Under the pieces are notes generated by a model. That model ran no database searches. It was not told where the DNA came from and worked only from the letters and a program-made list of their open reading frames with translations. A program made the translations under genes and the position numbers. A DNA stretch of 64,000 nt from Micromonospora pisi (GTDB taxonomy: Bacteria > Actinomycetota > Actinomycetes > Mycobacteriales > Micromonosporaceae): assembly GCF_003633685.1 (NCBI RefSeq), contig NZ_RBKT01000001.1, forward strand, positions 4,650,001 to 4,714,000. The letters are read 5' to 3'. Shown here piece by piece: positions 53,466 to 63,095 of the stretch. The first letter of the stretch is position 1. Each line of letters starts with the position of its first letter.

Positions 53466-55538
53466 TCAGACCGGGACCGCCTCGTTGCGCAGTACGAGGA
53501 TGGCGATGTCGTCGCGGGGGGCCTCAGCGGAGAACCCGATCGCGGTGGAGCGCAGCCGGGCTGCGACCACGTCGGCGGAGTAGCCGGCCAACGGCGCGGC
53601 CGCGTCCCGGAGCCGGTCGAGGCCGAACAGCTCCCGGCCGCGCCGCCGCTCGGTCACCCCGTCGGTGTAGAAGATCAGCGCGTCGCCCGGGGCCATCGGC
53701 ACCGTCATCGCCGGGGTGGCGATCGAGTCGAGCAGCCCGAGCGCGGTCCCACCGGTGCCGACGAAGGAGGTGCGACCGTTGCCGCGTACCAGGACCGGAC
53801 GGTCGTGCCCGGCCAGGTGCAGCTCCACCGCGAGCCGACCCTCGTGGTCCTGTGCCACCGCCGCCAGGGCCAGCGTGCAGTAGCGCCCGCCGCCCCGCTC
53901 CACCAGCGTCTCGTTGAGCCGGGCCAGCGCCTCGGGCAGCGGTTTGCCGTCCCCGACCAGCACCCGGATCACGTCCCGGACCAATCCGGTCACCGCTGCC
54001 GCCTGTACGCCCTTGCCGGAGACGTCCCCGACCACGACCAGCCACCGGCCGTCCGGCAGCGGCAGTACGTCGTAGAAGTCGCCGCCCACGTCGGCGTCGT
54101 CGCCGGTCGGTACGTACTCGGCGGCGAAGCCGATGCCGTCGACCACCGGTAGGACCGGTGGCAGCAGCGACTGTTGCAGGGTGTGCGCCACCCGGCGCCG
54201 CTCGGCGTGGATGCGCGCGTTCTCGATCGCCAGTGCCGCCCGCCGGGCCACGTCCTCCAGCACCGCGACTTCGTCCGGGTCGTGCCGATGGCGCAGGTGG
54301 CGGCCGACCGCGAGGGTGCCGAGCCGCTGCCCCCGGGCGACCAGTGGGACGGCGAAGCCGTCCATCGGGCCGCCGATCGGCACCTGCGACCCGCTGCGGG
54401 ACGCCTCCCGCAGGCGGGCCTGGACCGAGTCCGGACCCTCGTCCTTGAGCACCTTGTGCAGTTCGGGCAGGACCGCCTCGTCCGCGTGGCTGGCCGCGGC
54501 GAGTTTGAGCCGCCCCCACTCGTCCGTGGTGTGCACGGCGCACCACTGCCCCAGGCGGGGTACGACCAGTTGCGGGATGAGCGCCATGGTCAGCTCGACG
54601 TCCAGCGACTGGGCCAGCAGTTCAGACGCCTCCGCCAGGAAGGTCAGCCAGCTCTGCCGGCGTACGTCGGCCCGGCGGAGCCGGTCGTTCTCCAGGTGCA
54701 ACGAGAGCCGCTCGGCCATCAGCGCGGCGAGTGGCTGGGCGTAACCCGATGGTGCCGCGTCGAGTTCCAGCTCCCCGCTGTAGGGCCGGTGCACGGCGAG
54801 CGGCACCCGGAGCAGGTCGTCGCCGGAACGGGGGTGCCGGCCGTAACGGGCCAGCACCTGTGATCCGTTGCCGTCGCCCCGGTCCAGCCGTACGGTGCCG
54901 CCGGCCGCCCCGACCATCTCGCCGACCCGGGCCAGCAGGTCGCCGGCGAAGTCGGGCAACGGGTCGTCCGCGTACGAGTCGGGGGCGATCTGCATCAGCG
55001 CGCTGAGCGCACCGGCGCTCGGCGCGGGTCCGGTGCCCTGACCGGCGGCGGGTGACGTCGGGGTGCTCTGCGCCAGGGTGGTGTCGGGGGGTGTCGGGGT
55101 CTTGCGGTCGAGCCGGAACCAGACGCCCTTGCCGGTGGGGAGGTGGGTGGTTCCCCAGCGGCTGGCGAAGTGGTCGACGAGCAGGAGGCCGCGCCCTCGC
55201 TCCGAAACCTCGGAAATATCTGTCAGGTCGTTTTTCGGCCGGGCGGTCACCTTTTCGATCGGTCCGACGGCGAAGTCGGAGACCGTCACGGTCAGTCCGC
55301 TCTCGTCCGCGACGACCTCGATGTCCAGTTCCGTCCCGGCGTGTTCCACCGCGTTCGTGGACAACTCGGTAGTCAGCAGTAGTGCCTCGTTGAGCAGCTC
55401 GTCCAGCTTCGCGTCGGCCAGAACCGACCGTACGATCGCCCGCGCCGCGGCGGGTGTGCGCCGGTCGGCGGGAAGCCTTATCCGCCGGACGCGCTCGTCC
55501 GTGCGGTCACTGAACGGCCCCCCGATTTCCGCTGACAC
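53466..55538 (-). CDS. HATPase-GAF-SpoIIE multidomain phosphatase
   Basis: A 690-residue protein in three parts. An RsbW-like HATPase (about residues 20-125: [33 protein letters not shown]) is followed by GAF-like sensor regions (about 165-420) and a PP2C/SpoIIE phosphatase (about 445-690: [56 protein letters not shown]). In the family such proteins switch STAS proteins on or off. I start at the GTG at 55538, which has GGAGG 8 nt upstream; the GTG at 55553 is the longer option. It is divergent from the hybrid kinase, with a 168-bp gap. Confidence 0.9.
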   Translation of the reverse strand: MSAEIGGPFSDRTDERVRRIRLPADRRTPAAARAIVRSVLADAKLDELLNEALLLTTELSTNAVEHAGTELDIEVVADESGLTVTVSDFAVGPIEKVTARPKNDLTDISEVSERGRGLLLVDHFASRWGTTHLPTGKGVWFRLDRKTPTPPDTTLAQSTPTSPAAGQGTGPAPSAGALSALMQIAPDSYADDPLPDFAGDLLARVGEMVGAAGGTVRLDRGDGNGSQVLARYGRHPRSGDDLLRVPLAVHRPYSGELELDAAPSGYAQPLAALMAERLSLHLENDRLRRADVRRQSWLTFLAEASELLAQSLDVELTMALIPQLVVPRLGQWCAVHTTDEWGRLKLAAASHADEAVLPELHKVLKDEGPDSVQARLREASRSGSQVPIGGPMDGFAVPLVARGQRLGTLAVGRHLRHRHDPDEVAVLEDVARRAALAIENARIHAERRRVAHTLQQSLLPPVLPVVDGIGFAAEYVPTGDDADVGGDFYDVLPLPDGRWLVVVGDVSGKGVQAAAVTGLVRDVIRVLVGDGKPLPEALARLNETLVERGGGRYCTLALAAVAQDHEGRLAVELHLAGHDRPVLVRGNGRTSFVGTGGTALGLLDSIATPAMTVPMAPGDALIFYTDGVTERRRGRELFGLDRLRDAAAPLAGYSADVVAARLRSTAIGFSAEAPRDDIAILVLRNEAVPV

Positions 55539-55706
55539 GGTTTCATCCTCCACTGACAGGCTCCCGGTGCCAAGCCTGGCGGCACGCCGCCGCAGGTCAG
55601 CGCGGGCTGGTATCGACGCGGTCGGAGCACAATGATGGGGGGTGCTGCCATGGCACGGGGCCGGTCAGGCGCCCTGTCCCCCCTCCGGCGAACTGAGCGA
55701 GGAAGT

Positions 55707-58700
55707 ATGACCACGGCGAAACAATTGCCCGTCGCGGACCCGTCGACCTCGGATGACGCGGCCCTGCTCGGCGAACTCGCCGAGGCGCTGCGGCGGGTTC
55801 GCCGCGGTGATCTCAAGGTGCGGCTGCCGCGTCGCGCGGGGGTCGCTGGCGAGGTCGCGGACGCCTTCAACGAGGTGGTTTCCCTCCAGGAGCGGCAGAA
55901 CCTCGACCTGCGGCGGATCAGCCGGATCGTCGGCCGGGACGGCCGGCTCACCGAACGGCTCGACGAGGAGGGCTTCGACGGCGCCTGGGCCGACGGGCAA
56001 CGGGCGGTCAACTCTCTGATCGACGACCTGGCCCGGCCGGCCACCGAGATCGCCCGGGTGATCGTGGCGGTCGCCGACGGCGACCTGTCCCAGCACATGG
56101 CGATGGAGATGGACGGTCGGCCGCTGCGCGGCGAGTTCCTCCGGATCGGCCGTACGGTCAACACGATGGTCGACCAGCTCTCCTCCTTCTCCAACGAGGT
56201 GACCCGGGTGGCCCGCGAGGTGGGCACCGAGGGTGAGCTGGGCGGACAGGCCGACGTACGCGGGGTCTCCGGCACCTGGAAGGACCTGACCGAGTCGGTC
56301 AACACGATGGCGTCGAACCTGACCTACCAGGTGCGGTCGATTTCACAGGTCGCCACCGCAGTGGCTCGGGGCGACCTGTCGCAGAAGATCACCGTGTCGG
56401 CGAAGGGTGAGGTGGCCGAGCTGGCCCATACCTTCAACTCGCTCACCGACACGCTGCGGCTCTTCGCCGAGCAGGTGACCCGGGTGGCCCGCGAGGTGGG
56501 CACCGAGGGCAAGCTCGGTGGCCAGGCCGAGGTGCCGAACGTCGCCGGTACCTGGAAGGACCTGACCGACAGCGTCAACTCGATGGCGTCGAACCTGACC
56601 TCCCAGGTCCGCAACATCGCCCAGGTGTCGACCGCGGTGGCCCGGGGCGACCTCAGCCAGAAGATCACCGTGGCGGCGCAGGGCGAGATCCTGGAGCTGA
56701 AGGACACCGTCAACACGATGGTCGACCAGTTGTCGTCGTTCGCCGACGAGGTGACCCGGGTGGCCCGTGAGGTGGGTATCGAGGGCAAGCTCGGTGGTCA
56801 GGCCCAGGTACGCGGTGTCTCCGGTACCTGGCGGGACCTGACCGAGAACGTGAACCAGCTCGCCGGCAACCTCACCTCGCAGGTCCGCAACATCTCCCAG
56901 GTCTCCACCGCCGTCGCGAAGGGTGACCTGTCGCAGAAGATCACTGTTGATGCCCGGGGTGAGATCCTGGAGTTGAAGTCGACGGTGAACACGATGGTGG
57001 ATCAGTTGTCGTCGTTCGCCGACGAGGTGACCCGGGTGGCCCGTGAGGTGGGCACCGAGGGCAAGCTCGGTGGTCAGGCGCAGGTGAAGGGGGTTTCCGG
57101 CACCTGGCGGGACCTGACCGACAACGTGAACTCGATGGCGTCGAACCTGACCTCCCAGGTCCGGAACATCGCCTCGGTGACCACGGCGGTGGCGAAGGGC
57201 GATCTGTCGCAGAAGATCACTGTTGATGCCCGGGGTGAGATCCTGGAGCTGAAGTCGACGGTGAACACGATGGTGGATCAGTTGTCGTCGTTCGCCGACG
57301 AGGTGACCCGGGTGGCCCGTGAGGTGGGCACCGAGGGCAAGCTCGGTGGTCAGGCCCAGGTACGTGGAGTCGCCGGCACCTGGCGGGACCTGACCGACAA
57401 CGTGAACTCGATGGCGTCGAACCTGACCTCCCAGGTGCGGAACATCGCCCAGGTCTCCACGGCGGTGGCGAAGGGTGACCTGTCGCAGAAGATCACTGTT
57501 GATGCCCGGGGTGAGATCCTGGAGTTGAAGTCGACGGTGAACACGATGGTGGATCAGTTGTCGTCGTTCGCCGACGAGGTGACCCGGGTGGCCCGTGAGG
57601 TGGGCACCGAGGGCAAGCTCGGTGGTCAGGCCGAGGTGAAGGGCGTCTCGGGCACCTGGCGGGACCTGACCGACAACGTGAACTCGATGGCGTCGAACCT
57701 GACCTCCCAGGTCCGGAACATCGCCTCGGTGACCACGGCGGTTGCCCGGGGTGACCTGGGGCAGAAGATCACCGTTGACGCGCAGGGCGAGATCCTGGAG
57801 CTGAAGAACACCATCAACACGATGGTGGATCAGTTGTCGTCGTTCGCCGACGAGGTGACCCGGGTGGCCCGTGAGGTGGGTATCGAGGGCAAGCTCGGTG
57901 GTCAGGCGCAGGTGAAGGGGGTTTCCGGCACCTGGCGGGACCTGACCGAGAACGTGAACCAGCTCGCCTCCACGTTGACCACCCAGTTGCGCGCGATCGC
58001 GCAGGTGTCGACCTCGGTGACCCGGGGTGACCTGACCCAGCGGATCACGGTCGAGGCGCAGGGTGAGGTCGCCGAGCTGAAGGACAACATCAACCAGATG
58101 ATCGTCACGCTCCGGGAGACCACCAAGAAGAACGCGGAGCAGGGTTGGCTCGACTCCAACCTGGCCCGGATCGGTGGCCTGCTCCAGGGGCAGCGGGATC
58201 TGGGCGAGGTCTGCCGGATGATCATGATGGAGGTCACCCCGCTGGTCGACGCGCAGCTCGGCGCGTTCTTCCTGGCCGACACCGAAGAGGCGGTGATGCG
58301 GCTGCGGCTGACCGCCTCGTACGGTTATGTCGCCCGGCACCACAACGTCACCTTCGGCCCCGGTGAGGGACTGGTCGGGCAGGCGGCGCTCTCCCGCCGG
58401 ACGATCCGGGTCGGCGTACCGGACGGGAAGCTGACCGTACGGTCCGGGCTGGCCGCGACACCCCCGGCCGACCTGGTGGTGCTGCCGGTCCTCTTCGAGG
58501 GCGAACTGCTCGGCGTGATCGAGTTCGCCAGCGTCGCCGCCTTCTCCGAGCTGCACCTGACCTTCCTGGAGCGGCTGGTCACGACGATCGGCATCGCGGT
58601 CAACACCATCCAGGCCAACCGGCGTACGGAGGAGCTGCTGGCCCAGTCCCAGCGGCTGGCGCACGAGTTGCAGGAACAGTCGGCCGAACTCCAGCGTACG

Positions 58701-60071
58701 AATGCCGAACTGGAGGACAAGGCGCAACTGCTCTCCGAGCAGAAGGGCAACATCGAGACCAAGAACCGGGAGATCGAGATGGCCCGGATCGGTCTGGAGG
58801 AGAAGGCGCAGCAGCTCACCCGCGCCTCGGCGTACAAGTCGGAGTTCCTGGCCAACATGAGCCACGAGCTGCGTACGCCGCTCAACTCGCTGCTGCTGCT
58901 GGCCCGGCTGTTGGCGGACAACTCGGAGCAGAACCTGACCGACAAGCAGACCGAGTTCGCCCGCACCATCCACAGTGCCGGCTCCGACCTGCTCCGGCTG
59001 ATCGACGACATCCTCGACCTGTCCAAGATCGAGGCTGGCCGGATGGACGTCGAGCCGACCGAGGTGCGGTTCGACGAGATCCGGGCCTACGTCGAGCAGG
59101 CGTTCGCGCCGCAGGCCGAGGAGAAACACCTGGACTTCCAGGTACGGATCTCCCGGGACCTGCCGGCCGCGGTGATCACCGATGCCCAGCGACTCCAGCA
59201 GATCCTGCGCAACCTGCTCTCCAATGCGGTGAAGTTCACCGACAACGGGGCGGTCACGCTCCGGATCGCGCCGGCACAGGAGGGGACGTACTTCGACGTG
59301 CCGGCACTGGCCACGGCCCGTCAGGTGGTCGCGTTCACCGTGATCGACACCGGTATCGGCATCTCCGACGACAAGCTCTCATTGATCTTCGAAGCGTTCC
59401 AGCAGGCGGACGGGACCACCAGCCGCCGCTACGGCGGCACCGGTCTCGGGCTGTCGATCAGCCGGGACCTGGCCCGTTTGATCGGTGGCACGATCACGGT
59501 CTCGTCCGCGCCTGGCCAGGGCTCGACCTTCACCCTGTTCGTACCGGACGTGCTGGCCCCGGACACGGTGGTCGCCCCGATGCCGTTGCCGGCCGCCCCG
59601 ATCCGCAAGGACCTGCCGCCGCTGCTGCGCCCGGCCGAGGTCGAACGGATGAACGCCCCGGTCACCCGCCAACTCGACGGCGCCACCGTACTCATCATCG
59701 ACGACGACGTACGGAACGTCTTCGCGTTGACCAGCGCGCTGGAGCTGCACGGGATGACGGTGCTCTACTCGGACAACGGGGTGGACGGCGTACGGCTGCT
59801 CGCCGAGCATCCGGAGGTCGATATTGTGCTGATGGATGCGATGATGCCGGATCAGGACGGTTACGAGACCACCCGGGCGATTCGTCGTAACCACCGATTC
59901 ACTGACCTGCCGGTCGTCTTCCTGACCGCGAAGGCCATGCCGGGCGACCGTGAGTCGGCGCTCGGTGCCGGAGCCAGTGACTACATCACCAAGCCGGTCG
60001 ACCTGGATGAGCTGATCGAACTGATGGCCTCCTGGGTCAACGGCAGCGGACGGGAGATGCCCAGTGAGTGA
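55707..60071 (+). CDS. Soluble poly-HAMP hybrid histidine kinase
   Basis: A 1454-residue sensor kinase without a transmembrane helix. About nine tandem HAMP-containing units of 92 residues (roughly residues 20-800) follow a pattern [32 protein letters not shown] and [24 protein letters not shown]-type domain (about 835-970) then leads to a coiled coil, HisKA with His1053 in [10 protein letters not shown], HATPase with [12 protein letters not shown] and DTGIGIS, and a receiver with phospho-Asp1377 ([13 protein letters not shown]). It resembles the fungal group III/Nik1-like layout. An ATG at 55707 with GAGGAAG 3-9 nt upstream. The next gene, 24 bp away, is its likely phospho-partner. Confidence 0.9.
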   Translation: MTTAKQLPVADPSTSDDAALLGELAEALRRVRRGDLKVRLPRRAGVAGEVADAFNEVVSLQERQNLDLRRISRIVGRDGRLTERLDEEGFDGAWADGQRAVNSLIDDLARPATEIARVIVAVADGDLSQHMAMEMDGRPLRGEFLRIGRTVNTMVDQLSSFSNEVTRVAREVGTEGELGGQADVRGVSGTWKDLTESVNTMASNLTYQVRSISQVATAVARGDLSQKITVSAKGEVAELAHTFNSLTDTLRLFAEQVTRVAREVGTEGKLGGQAEVPNVAGTWKDLTDSVNSMASNLTSQVRNIAQVSTAVARGDLSQKITVAAQGEILELKDTVNTMVDQLSSFADEVTRVAREVGIEGKLGGQAQVRGVSGTWRDLTENVNQLAGNLTSQVRNISQVSTAVAKGDLSQKITVDARGEILELKSTVNTMVDQLSSFADEVTRVAREVGTEGKLGGQAQVKGVSGTWRDLTDNVNSMASNLTSQVRNIASVTTAVAKGDLSQKITVDARGEILELKSTVNTMVDQLSSFADEVTRVAREVGTEGKLGGQAQVRGVAGTWRDLTDNVNSMASNLTSQVRNIAQVSTAVAKGDLSQKITVDARGEILELKSTVNTMVDQLSSFADEVTRVAREVGTEGKLGGQAEVKGVSGTWRDLTDNVNSMASNLTSQVRNIASVTTAVARGDLGQKITVDAQGEILELKNTINTMVDQLSSFADEVTRVAREVGIEGKLGGQAQVKGVSGTWRDLTENVNQLASTLTTQLRAIAQVSTSVTRGDLTQRITVEAQGEVAELKDNINQMIVTLRETTKKNAEQGWLDSNLARIGGLLQGQRDLGEVCRMIMMEVTPLVDAQLGAFFLADTEEAVMRLRLTASYGYVARHHNVTFGPGEGLVGQAALSRRTIRVGVPDGKLTVRSGLAATPPADLVVLPVLFEGELLGVIEFASVAAFSELHLTFLERLVTTIGIAVNTIQANRRTEELLAQSQRLAHELQEQSAELQRTNAELEDKAQLLSEQKGNIETKNREIEMARIGLEEKAQQLTRASAYKSEFLANMSHELRTPLNSLLLLARLLADNSEQNLTDKQTEFARTIHSAGSDLLRLIDDILDLSKIEAGRMDVEPTEVRFDEIRAYVEQAFAPQAEEKHLDFQVRISRDLPAAVITDAQRLQQILRNLLSNAVKFTDNGAVTLRIAPAQEGTYFDVPALATARQVVAFTVIDTGIGISDDKLSLIFEAFQQADGTTSRRYGGTGLGLSISRDLARLIGGTITVSSAPGQGSTFTLFVPDVLAPDTVVAPMPLPAAPIRKDLPPLLRPAEVERMNAPVTRQLDGATVLIIDDDVRNVFALTSALELHGMTVLYSDNGVDGVRLLAEHPEVDIVLMDAMMPDQDGYETTRAIRRNHRFTDLPVVFLTAKAMPGDRESALGAGASDYITKPVDLDELIELMASWVNGSGREMPSE
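56176..58090 (+). repeat. Tandem 276-bp repeats encoding HAMP units
   Basis: Seven units of 276 bp (92 codons). The central five (about 56700-57960) are nearly identical in DNA. The block beginning GTCGTCGTTCGCCGACGAGG recurs at 276-bp spacing (about 56730, 57006, 57282, 57558, 57834). The unusual codon run ACTGTTGATGCC appears unchanged in three of them, at 276-bp spacing. Synonymous positions have not drifted, so recent duplication or gene conversion is likely. The region is prone to unequal recombination. Confidence 0.88.
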
Positions 60072-60095
60072 GTACGGCAGCGAAGCGGTAGTCCG

Positions 60096-60650
60096 ATGAG
60101 CGAGGTGGCGAAGGCACTTCTGGTCGACGACCGGCGGGAGAACCTGCTGGCCCTGGAGGCGATCCTGCAGGGCCTGCCGGTGCACTCGGTGGCGGTCGAG
60201 AGCGGCGAGGCGGCACTCAAGCAGCTTCTCGTGGACGACTTCGCGGTGATCCTGCTCGATGCCCAGATGCCGGACATGGACGGGTTCGAGACCGCCAGCC
60301 ACATCAAGCGGCGGGAGCGGACCCGACACGTACCGATCATCTTCCTTACCGCCGCCGACCGCGACGCCCAGCTTGCGCTGCGTGGTTACGCCGTCGGTGC
60401 GGTCGACTACCTGACCAAGCCGTTCGACCCCTGGGTGCTACGGGCGAAGGTGTCGGTATTCGTCGACCTCTGGACCAAGAACCGGCAGCTCGTGGCCCAG
60501 TCCGAGGTGGTACGCGAGCGCAACACCCAGTGGCGCAACCTCACCGACGCGGTGGACGAGGCGACCCGCCTGCTCCGTTCGGAAAACACGGACGCCCACG
60601 AACGGGCCGCGGAAATCCTCGAACAGGCCCGCTGGGGCACCACCCCCTAA
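60096..60650 (+). CDS. Response regulator receiver protein with helical tail
   Basis: A 184-residue protein. The receiver domain (1-125) has the acidic pocket ALLVDDRRENLLALE, phospho-acceptor Asp55 in VILLDAQMPDMDGFE and the switch residues in IIFLTAADRDA and DYLTKPFDP. The rest is a coiled-coil helix (NRQLVAQSEVVRERNTQWRN) without a DNA-binding domain, so it is probably a protein-interaction output or a phospho-relay intermediate. It starts 24 bp after the hybrid kinase and is surely its partner. Confidence 0.9.
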   Translation: MSEVAKALLVDDRRENLLALEAILQGLPVHSVAVESGEAALKQLLVDDFAVILLDAQMPDMDGFETASHIKRRERTRHVPIIFLTAADRDAQLALRGYAVGAVDYLTKPFDPWVLRAKVSVFVDLWTKNRQLVAQSEVVRERNTQWRNLTDAVDEATRLLRSENTDAHERAAEILEQARWGTTP

Positions 60651-60753
60651 CCGCTCGCTGGCCGGCACCGCTGATCCGGTCGGCAACCGCCGCGACGGTG
60701 GAAGCCGCGTAGAGTCGCACTGTTCGGCGGAGGAAAGGGATCTGGGCAGAATC

Positions 60754-61497
60754 GTGGGCAGTGGGCCGGCGTACCAGCGGGTCGCGGACGAGATCCGCGC
60801 AGCCATCCTCTCTGGCGAGTTGGCGCAGGGCGACCGGATGCCGTCGCTGCCGGAGTTGGCGGCTCAGTTCGGTGTGACCACGACCGTCGCGCACAGCGCG
60901 GTCAACGTGCTCCGTGGCGAGGGTCTGGTGGTAACCCGGCAGGGCGCGGGCGCCTTCATCCGTCGCTTCGAACGGATCCTCCGCAGTTCGCCGGGGAGGC
61001 TCTCCCGCTCGCACTGGGGACAGGGCCAGGCCATCCAGGACCATGACACCGGCGTACGGGCAAGAGTGTTGGACGTGGTCGTCAGTGAGGTGCCCGCTCC
61101 GGGGTACGTCGCAACCGCGTTGGGCGTGGCTGTCGACGCCGCCGTGCTCAGTCGCTCCCGCCGGTTCGAGGTCGACGGGCGCCCGGTGCAGTTGGCCACC
61201 TCCTACCTTCCGCTCGAACTGGTACGTGGGACGGCAATCACCTACACGGACACCGGACCGGGTGGTGCGTACGCCCGGCTTGCCGAGTTGGGCTTTGGGC
61301 CAGCGCGTTTCGTGGAACGTCTGACGGATCGGGCGCCCCATCCGGACGAGCGGGACCGACTGGCTCTGTCCACCGCTGGCGCACGGGTTATCGAGATCAC
61401 TCGGTACGCGTACACCGAGGCGGACCGCTGTGTAGAGGTGACCCGGATGGTGCTCGACGCCTCCGCCTACGAGTTGGAGTACAGCTTTCCCGCATAA
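60754..61497 (+). CDS. GntR-family regulator with UTRA domain (HutC type)
   Basis: A 247-residue regulator. The wHTH lies in residues 5-72: YQRVADEIRAAILSGELAQG, MPSLPELAAQFGVTTTVAHS and LRGEGLVVTRQGAGAFIRR. A UTRA effector domain follows (about 95-245: LSRSRRFEVDGRPVQLATSY, RCVEVTRMVLDASAYELEY). The stop codon overlaps the first of two tandem palindromes that probably are its operator. The GTG at 60754 is the start; GGAGGAAAGGGA lies 14 nt upstream, a little far. It likely controls the next gene. Confidence 0.88.
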   Translation: MGSGPAYQRVADEIRAAILSGELAQGDRMPSLPELAAQFGVTTTVAHSAVNVLRGEGLVVTRQGAGAFIRRFERILRSSPGRLSRSHWGQGQAIQDHDTGVRARVLDVVVSEVPAPGYVATALGVAVDAAVLSRSRRFEVDGRPVQLATSYLPLELVRGTAITYTDTGPGGAYARLAELGFGPARFVERLTDRAPHPDERDRLALSTAGARVIEITRYAYTEADRCVEVTRMVLDASAYELEYSFPA

Positions 61498-61531
61498 CTC
61501 TTGCCAAGAGTTCTAACTCTCTGCAAGAGTT
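61496..61531. promoter_or_regulatory. Two tandem 17-bp palindromic operators
   Basis: AACTCTTGCCAAGAGTT (61496-61512) and AACTCTCTGCAAGAGTT (61515-61531), each with matching half-sites AACTCT and AGAGTT. Centres are 19 bp apart. They overlap the GntR stop and lie 35 bp before the gene at 61566. GntR/HutC proteins bind such sites as dimers, so these are probably the operators of that regulator. Confidence 0.8.
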
Positions 61532-61565
61532 GGTCTATCGATATCTCCGTGGAGTAGGGGACGAC

Positions 61566-61916
61566 ATGGACCTTCGCGAACAGGTGTGCAAACTCGCGGT
61601 CGACCTCGGTTACGAGATTGAAGAGCGGGACCTGCTGGAACTGATTGCCGATGAACCGGAGGGCGTCAGCGAGGCGATCGGCGCGGTGGCGGCAATCGCG
61701 GCACACGAGTTCACGCTGAAGTTGCTCCGTCAGTCCCTCGACAAGCTGCGTGCGCAGTGGCTGACCTGGCAACTCGGCGATGGCCTCGGAGACCTCGCAG
61801 AACTGCTCGTGCGGCTGGACGAGGCGTACGAGACCGTCACCGCTGATCTTCGCGACAGTCGAGCCGAGTTTCAGACCTCGATGCGCCACCTCGTCGGCAC
61901 CCCCGCCCGGCCGTGA
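61566..61916 (+). CDS. Small helical protein under probable GntR control
   Basis: A 116-residue soluble protein, mostly helical, with heptad-like Leu spacing in the stretches EERDLLELIADEPEGVSEAI and EFTLKLLRQSLDKL. The ATG at 61566 has GGAGTAGGGG upstream. The open frame extends back to a TTG at 61530 inside the operator. No family is recognised. Its closeness to the two palindromes suggests induction by whatever ligand the GntR protein senses. Confidence 0.65.
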   Translation: MDLREQVCKLAVDLGYEIEERDLLELIADEPEGVSEAIGAVAAIAAHEFTLKLLRQSLDKLRAQWLTWQLGDGLGDLAELLVRLDEAYETVTADLRDSRAEFQTSMRHLVGTPARP

Positions 61917-61943
61917 CCTTTGCAGGGGTGGTCTGCCGCGTGG

Positions 61944-61989
61944 GCTGTGGCGGATTCGTACCCCTCCAGGGGTAGTAATTCGCCACAGC
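61944..61989. terminator. Long composite hairpin
   Basis: Outer arms GCTGTGGCG and CGCCACAGC (61944-61952 and 61981-61989), extended by four more pairs, enclose an inner stem TACCCCT-CC-AGGGGTA (61959-61974). It is nearly a perfect 46-nt hairpin, 28 bp after a stop. It probably terminates the GntR-linked transcript; no T-run is present. Confidence 0.5.
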
Positions 61990-62010
61990 TCGCTGTCGAC
62001 CTCCGGTTGG

Positions 62011-62574
62011 ATGGGTGCCATGGACGTCACAAGGGGCGGGCGGAGTTGGCGGATCGGTACGGCCGACGACGTGGGCTGGATCGTTGGCCAGACCACGTCA
62101 GGCATCTCGATCACCACGGCGATCCCGCCGGTGTACGACGCCTACGCCACCTTTTTCCCGCCCGACGGCGTCGGTTACCAGGCGCATGAACGCGCCGTGG
62201 TCGACGTGCTCGTCAGACACACCCCCGATCAGCCCTGGTGGCTGGGCTACCTCGACACCGGCGCCCACGACATCGTCTTCCCCCTGGCTCCGAAGGTGGC
62301 CCTCTACTGGGACTGGCCCTATGTGCTGGTCGAGGCCGGCCCCGAACAGGCTCTCGGTTGGCGGACCGGTCACATGCGCGGTGACGGACCACTGCCCGAT
62401 CTGTTCTTTCCCGCGGACCGGTCCTGGCTCGTCTCCGCGCTCTGGGACGACACCTGGACCGACATCGGCGGCAGCGCGGCCTTGATCGCCGCCCTGCGCC
62501 ACAATCCGCTGGTCAACGCCCGCCCGGTCGGGCCCGACGAAGACGCCCTCCCGCCGGGGTTGACCCGCGAATGA
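62011..62574 (+). CDS. Hypothetical aromatic-rich protein
   Basis: A 187-residue soluble protein rich in Trp, Asp and Pro. Segments include RSWRIGTADDVGWIVGQTTS, AYATFFPPDGVGYQAHERAV and PLAPKVALYWDWPYVLVEAG. I see no signal peptide or membrane helix. The pattern has some feel of SMI1-like or imprint-type proteins, but no match is secure. The start could be the ATG at 62011 or the one at 62020 (MDVTRGG). It follows a hairpin and converges with the STAS gene 19 bp away. Confidence 0.6.
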   Translation: MGAMDVTRGGRSWRIGTADDVGWIVGQTTSGISITTAIPPVYDAYATFFPPDGVGYQAHERAVVDVLVRHTPDQPWWLGYLDTGAHDIVFPLAPKVALYWDWPYVLVEAGPEQALGWRTGHMRGDGPLPDLFFPADRSWLVSALWDDTWTDIGGSAALIAALRHNPLVNARPVGPDEDALPPGLTRE

Positions 62575-62593
62575 CGCCGGTGCCCGGTACGGG

Positions 62594-62929
62594 TCAGCTG
62601 TTGGCGGGCTCGTTGCGGATCATGAGAGCGGAGCGCAGGCCGGTGATGTCCAACACCCGCAGCAGGAAGTCGCCCACGTTGGTCAACACCAGCAGGGTCT
62701 GCGCGTGACTGGCCTTGCGACTCAGTACGACCAGGGTGCCGAGCCCCTGCGAGTCGCAGAAGGTGACACCGCTCAGATCCAGCACCACTCGCGGCGGCGC
62801 GTCGGAAAGCACCTCGTTCACGGCGGCGGAGAGCCGGCCCGCAGTGAGCATGTCAATCTCACCGGCGAGGTTCAGGATCACCTCTTCGCCGGTCCGCTGG
62901 ACCGCTATGGTCAGCTCCGCTCGCTCCAC
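62594..62929 (-). CDS. STAS-domain anti-sigma factor antagonist (second copy)
   Basis: A 111-residue STAS protein with NLAGEIDMLTAGRLSAAVNE and the conserved serine in VTFCDSQGLGTLVVLS. It is about the same length as the STAS protein at 45 kb but is clearly a different paralogue. The GTG at 62929 (VERAELTIAVQ) is preferred. It is divergent from hemL. Both STAS proteins could be substrates of the SpoIIE-type phosphatase in this window. Confidence 0.82.
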   Translation of the reverse strand: MERAELTIAVQRTGEEVILNLAGEIDMLTAGRLSAAVNEVLSDAPPRVVLDLSGVTFCDSQGLGTLVVLSRKASHAQTLLVLTNVGDFLLRVLDITGLRSALMIRNEPANS

Positions 62930-63035
62930 CGGATCAGCGTATCGCGATCTAGGTGACTCGGCCGGTTTGAGGCATACCGCCGCGCTGCGAAGATCGCGTA
63001 CACCGGGGCGCGGTCGGGGTGCCGGACGTGAGCCG

Positions 63036-63060
63036 GGTAACCCCACCAGGGGTGGTTACC
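63036..63060. promoter_or_regulatory. Inverted repeat upstream of hemL
   Basis: GGTAACC (63036-63042) and GGTTACC (63054-63060) form 7-bp arms, with partial pairing inside. It lies 35 bp before the hemL start in the divergent region. Operator or hairpin; undecided. Confidence 0.3.
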
Positions 63061-63095
63061 GCGCTGACCGGTGGCGCTGACAGAATGGCGGCACC

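Noticed and set aside
56343-59129. A 928-codon minus-strand frame inside the poly-HAMP kinase gene
   Set aside because: It is a repeat-driven shadow: its His/Leu/Val-rich periodic sequence merely mirrors the 276-bp repeats of the kinase.
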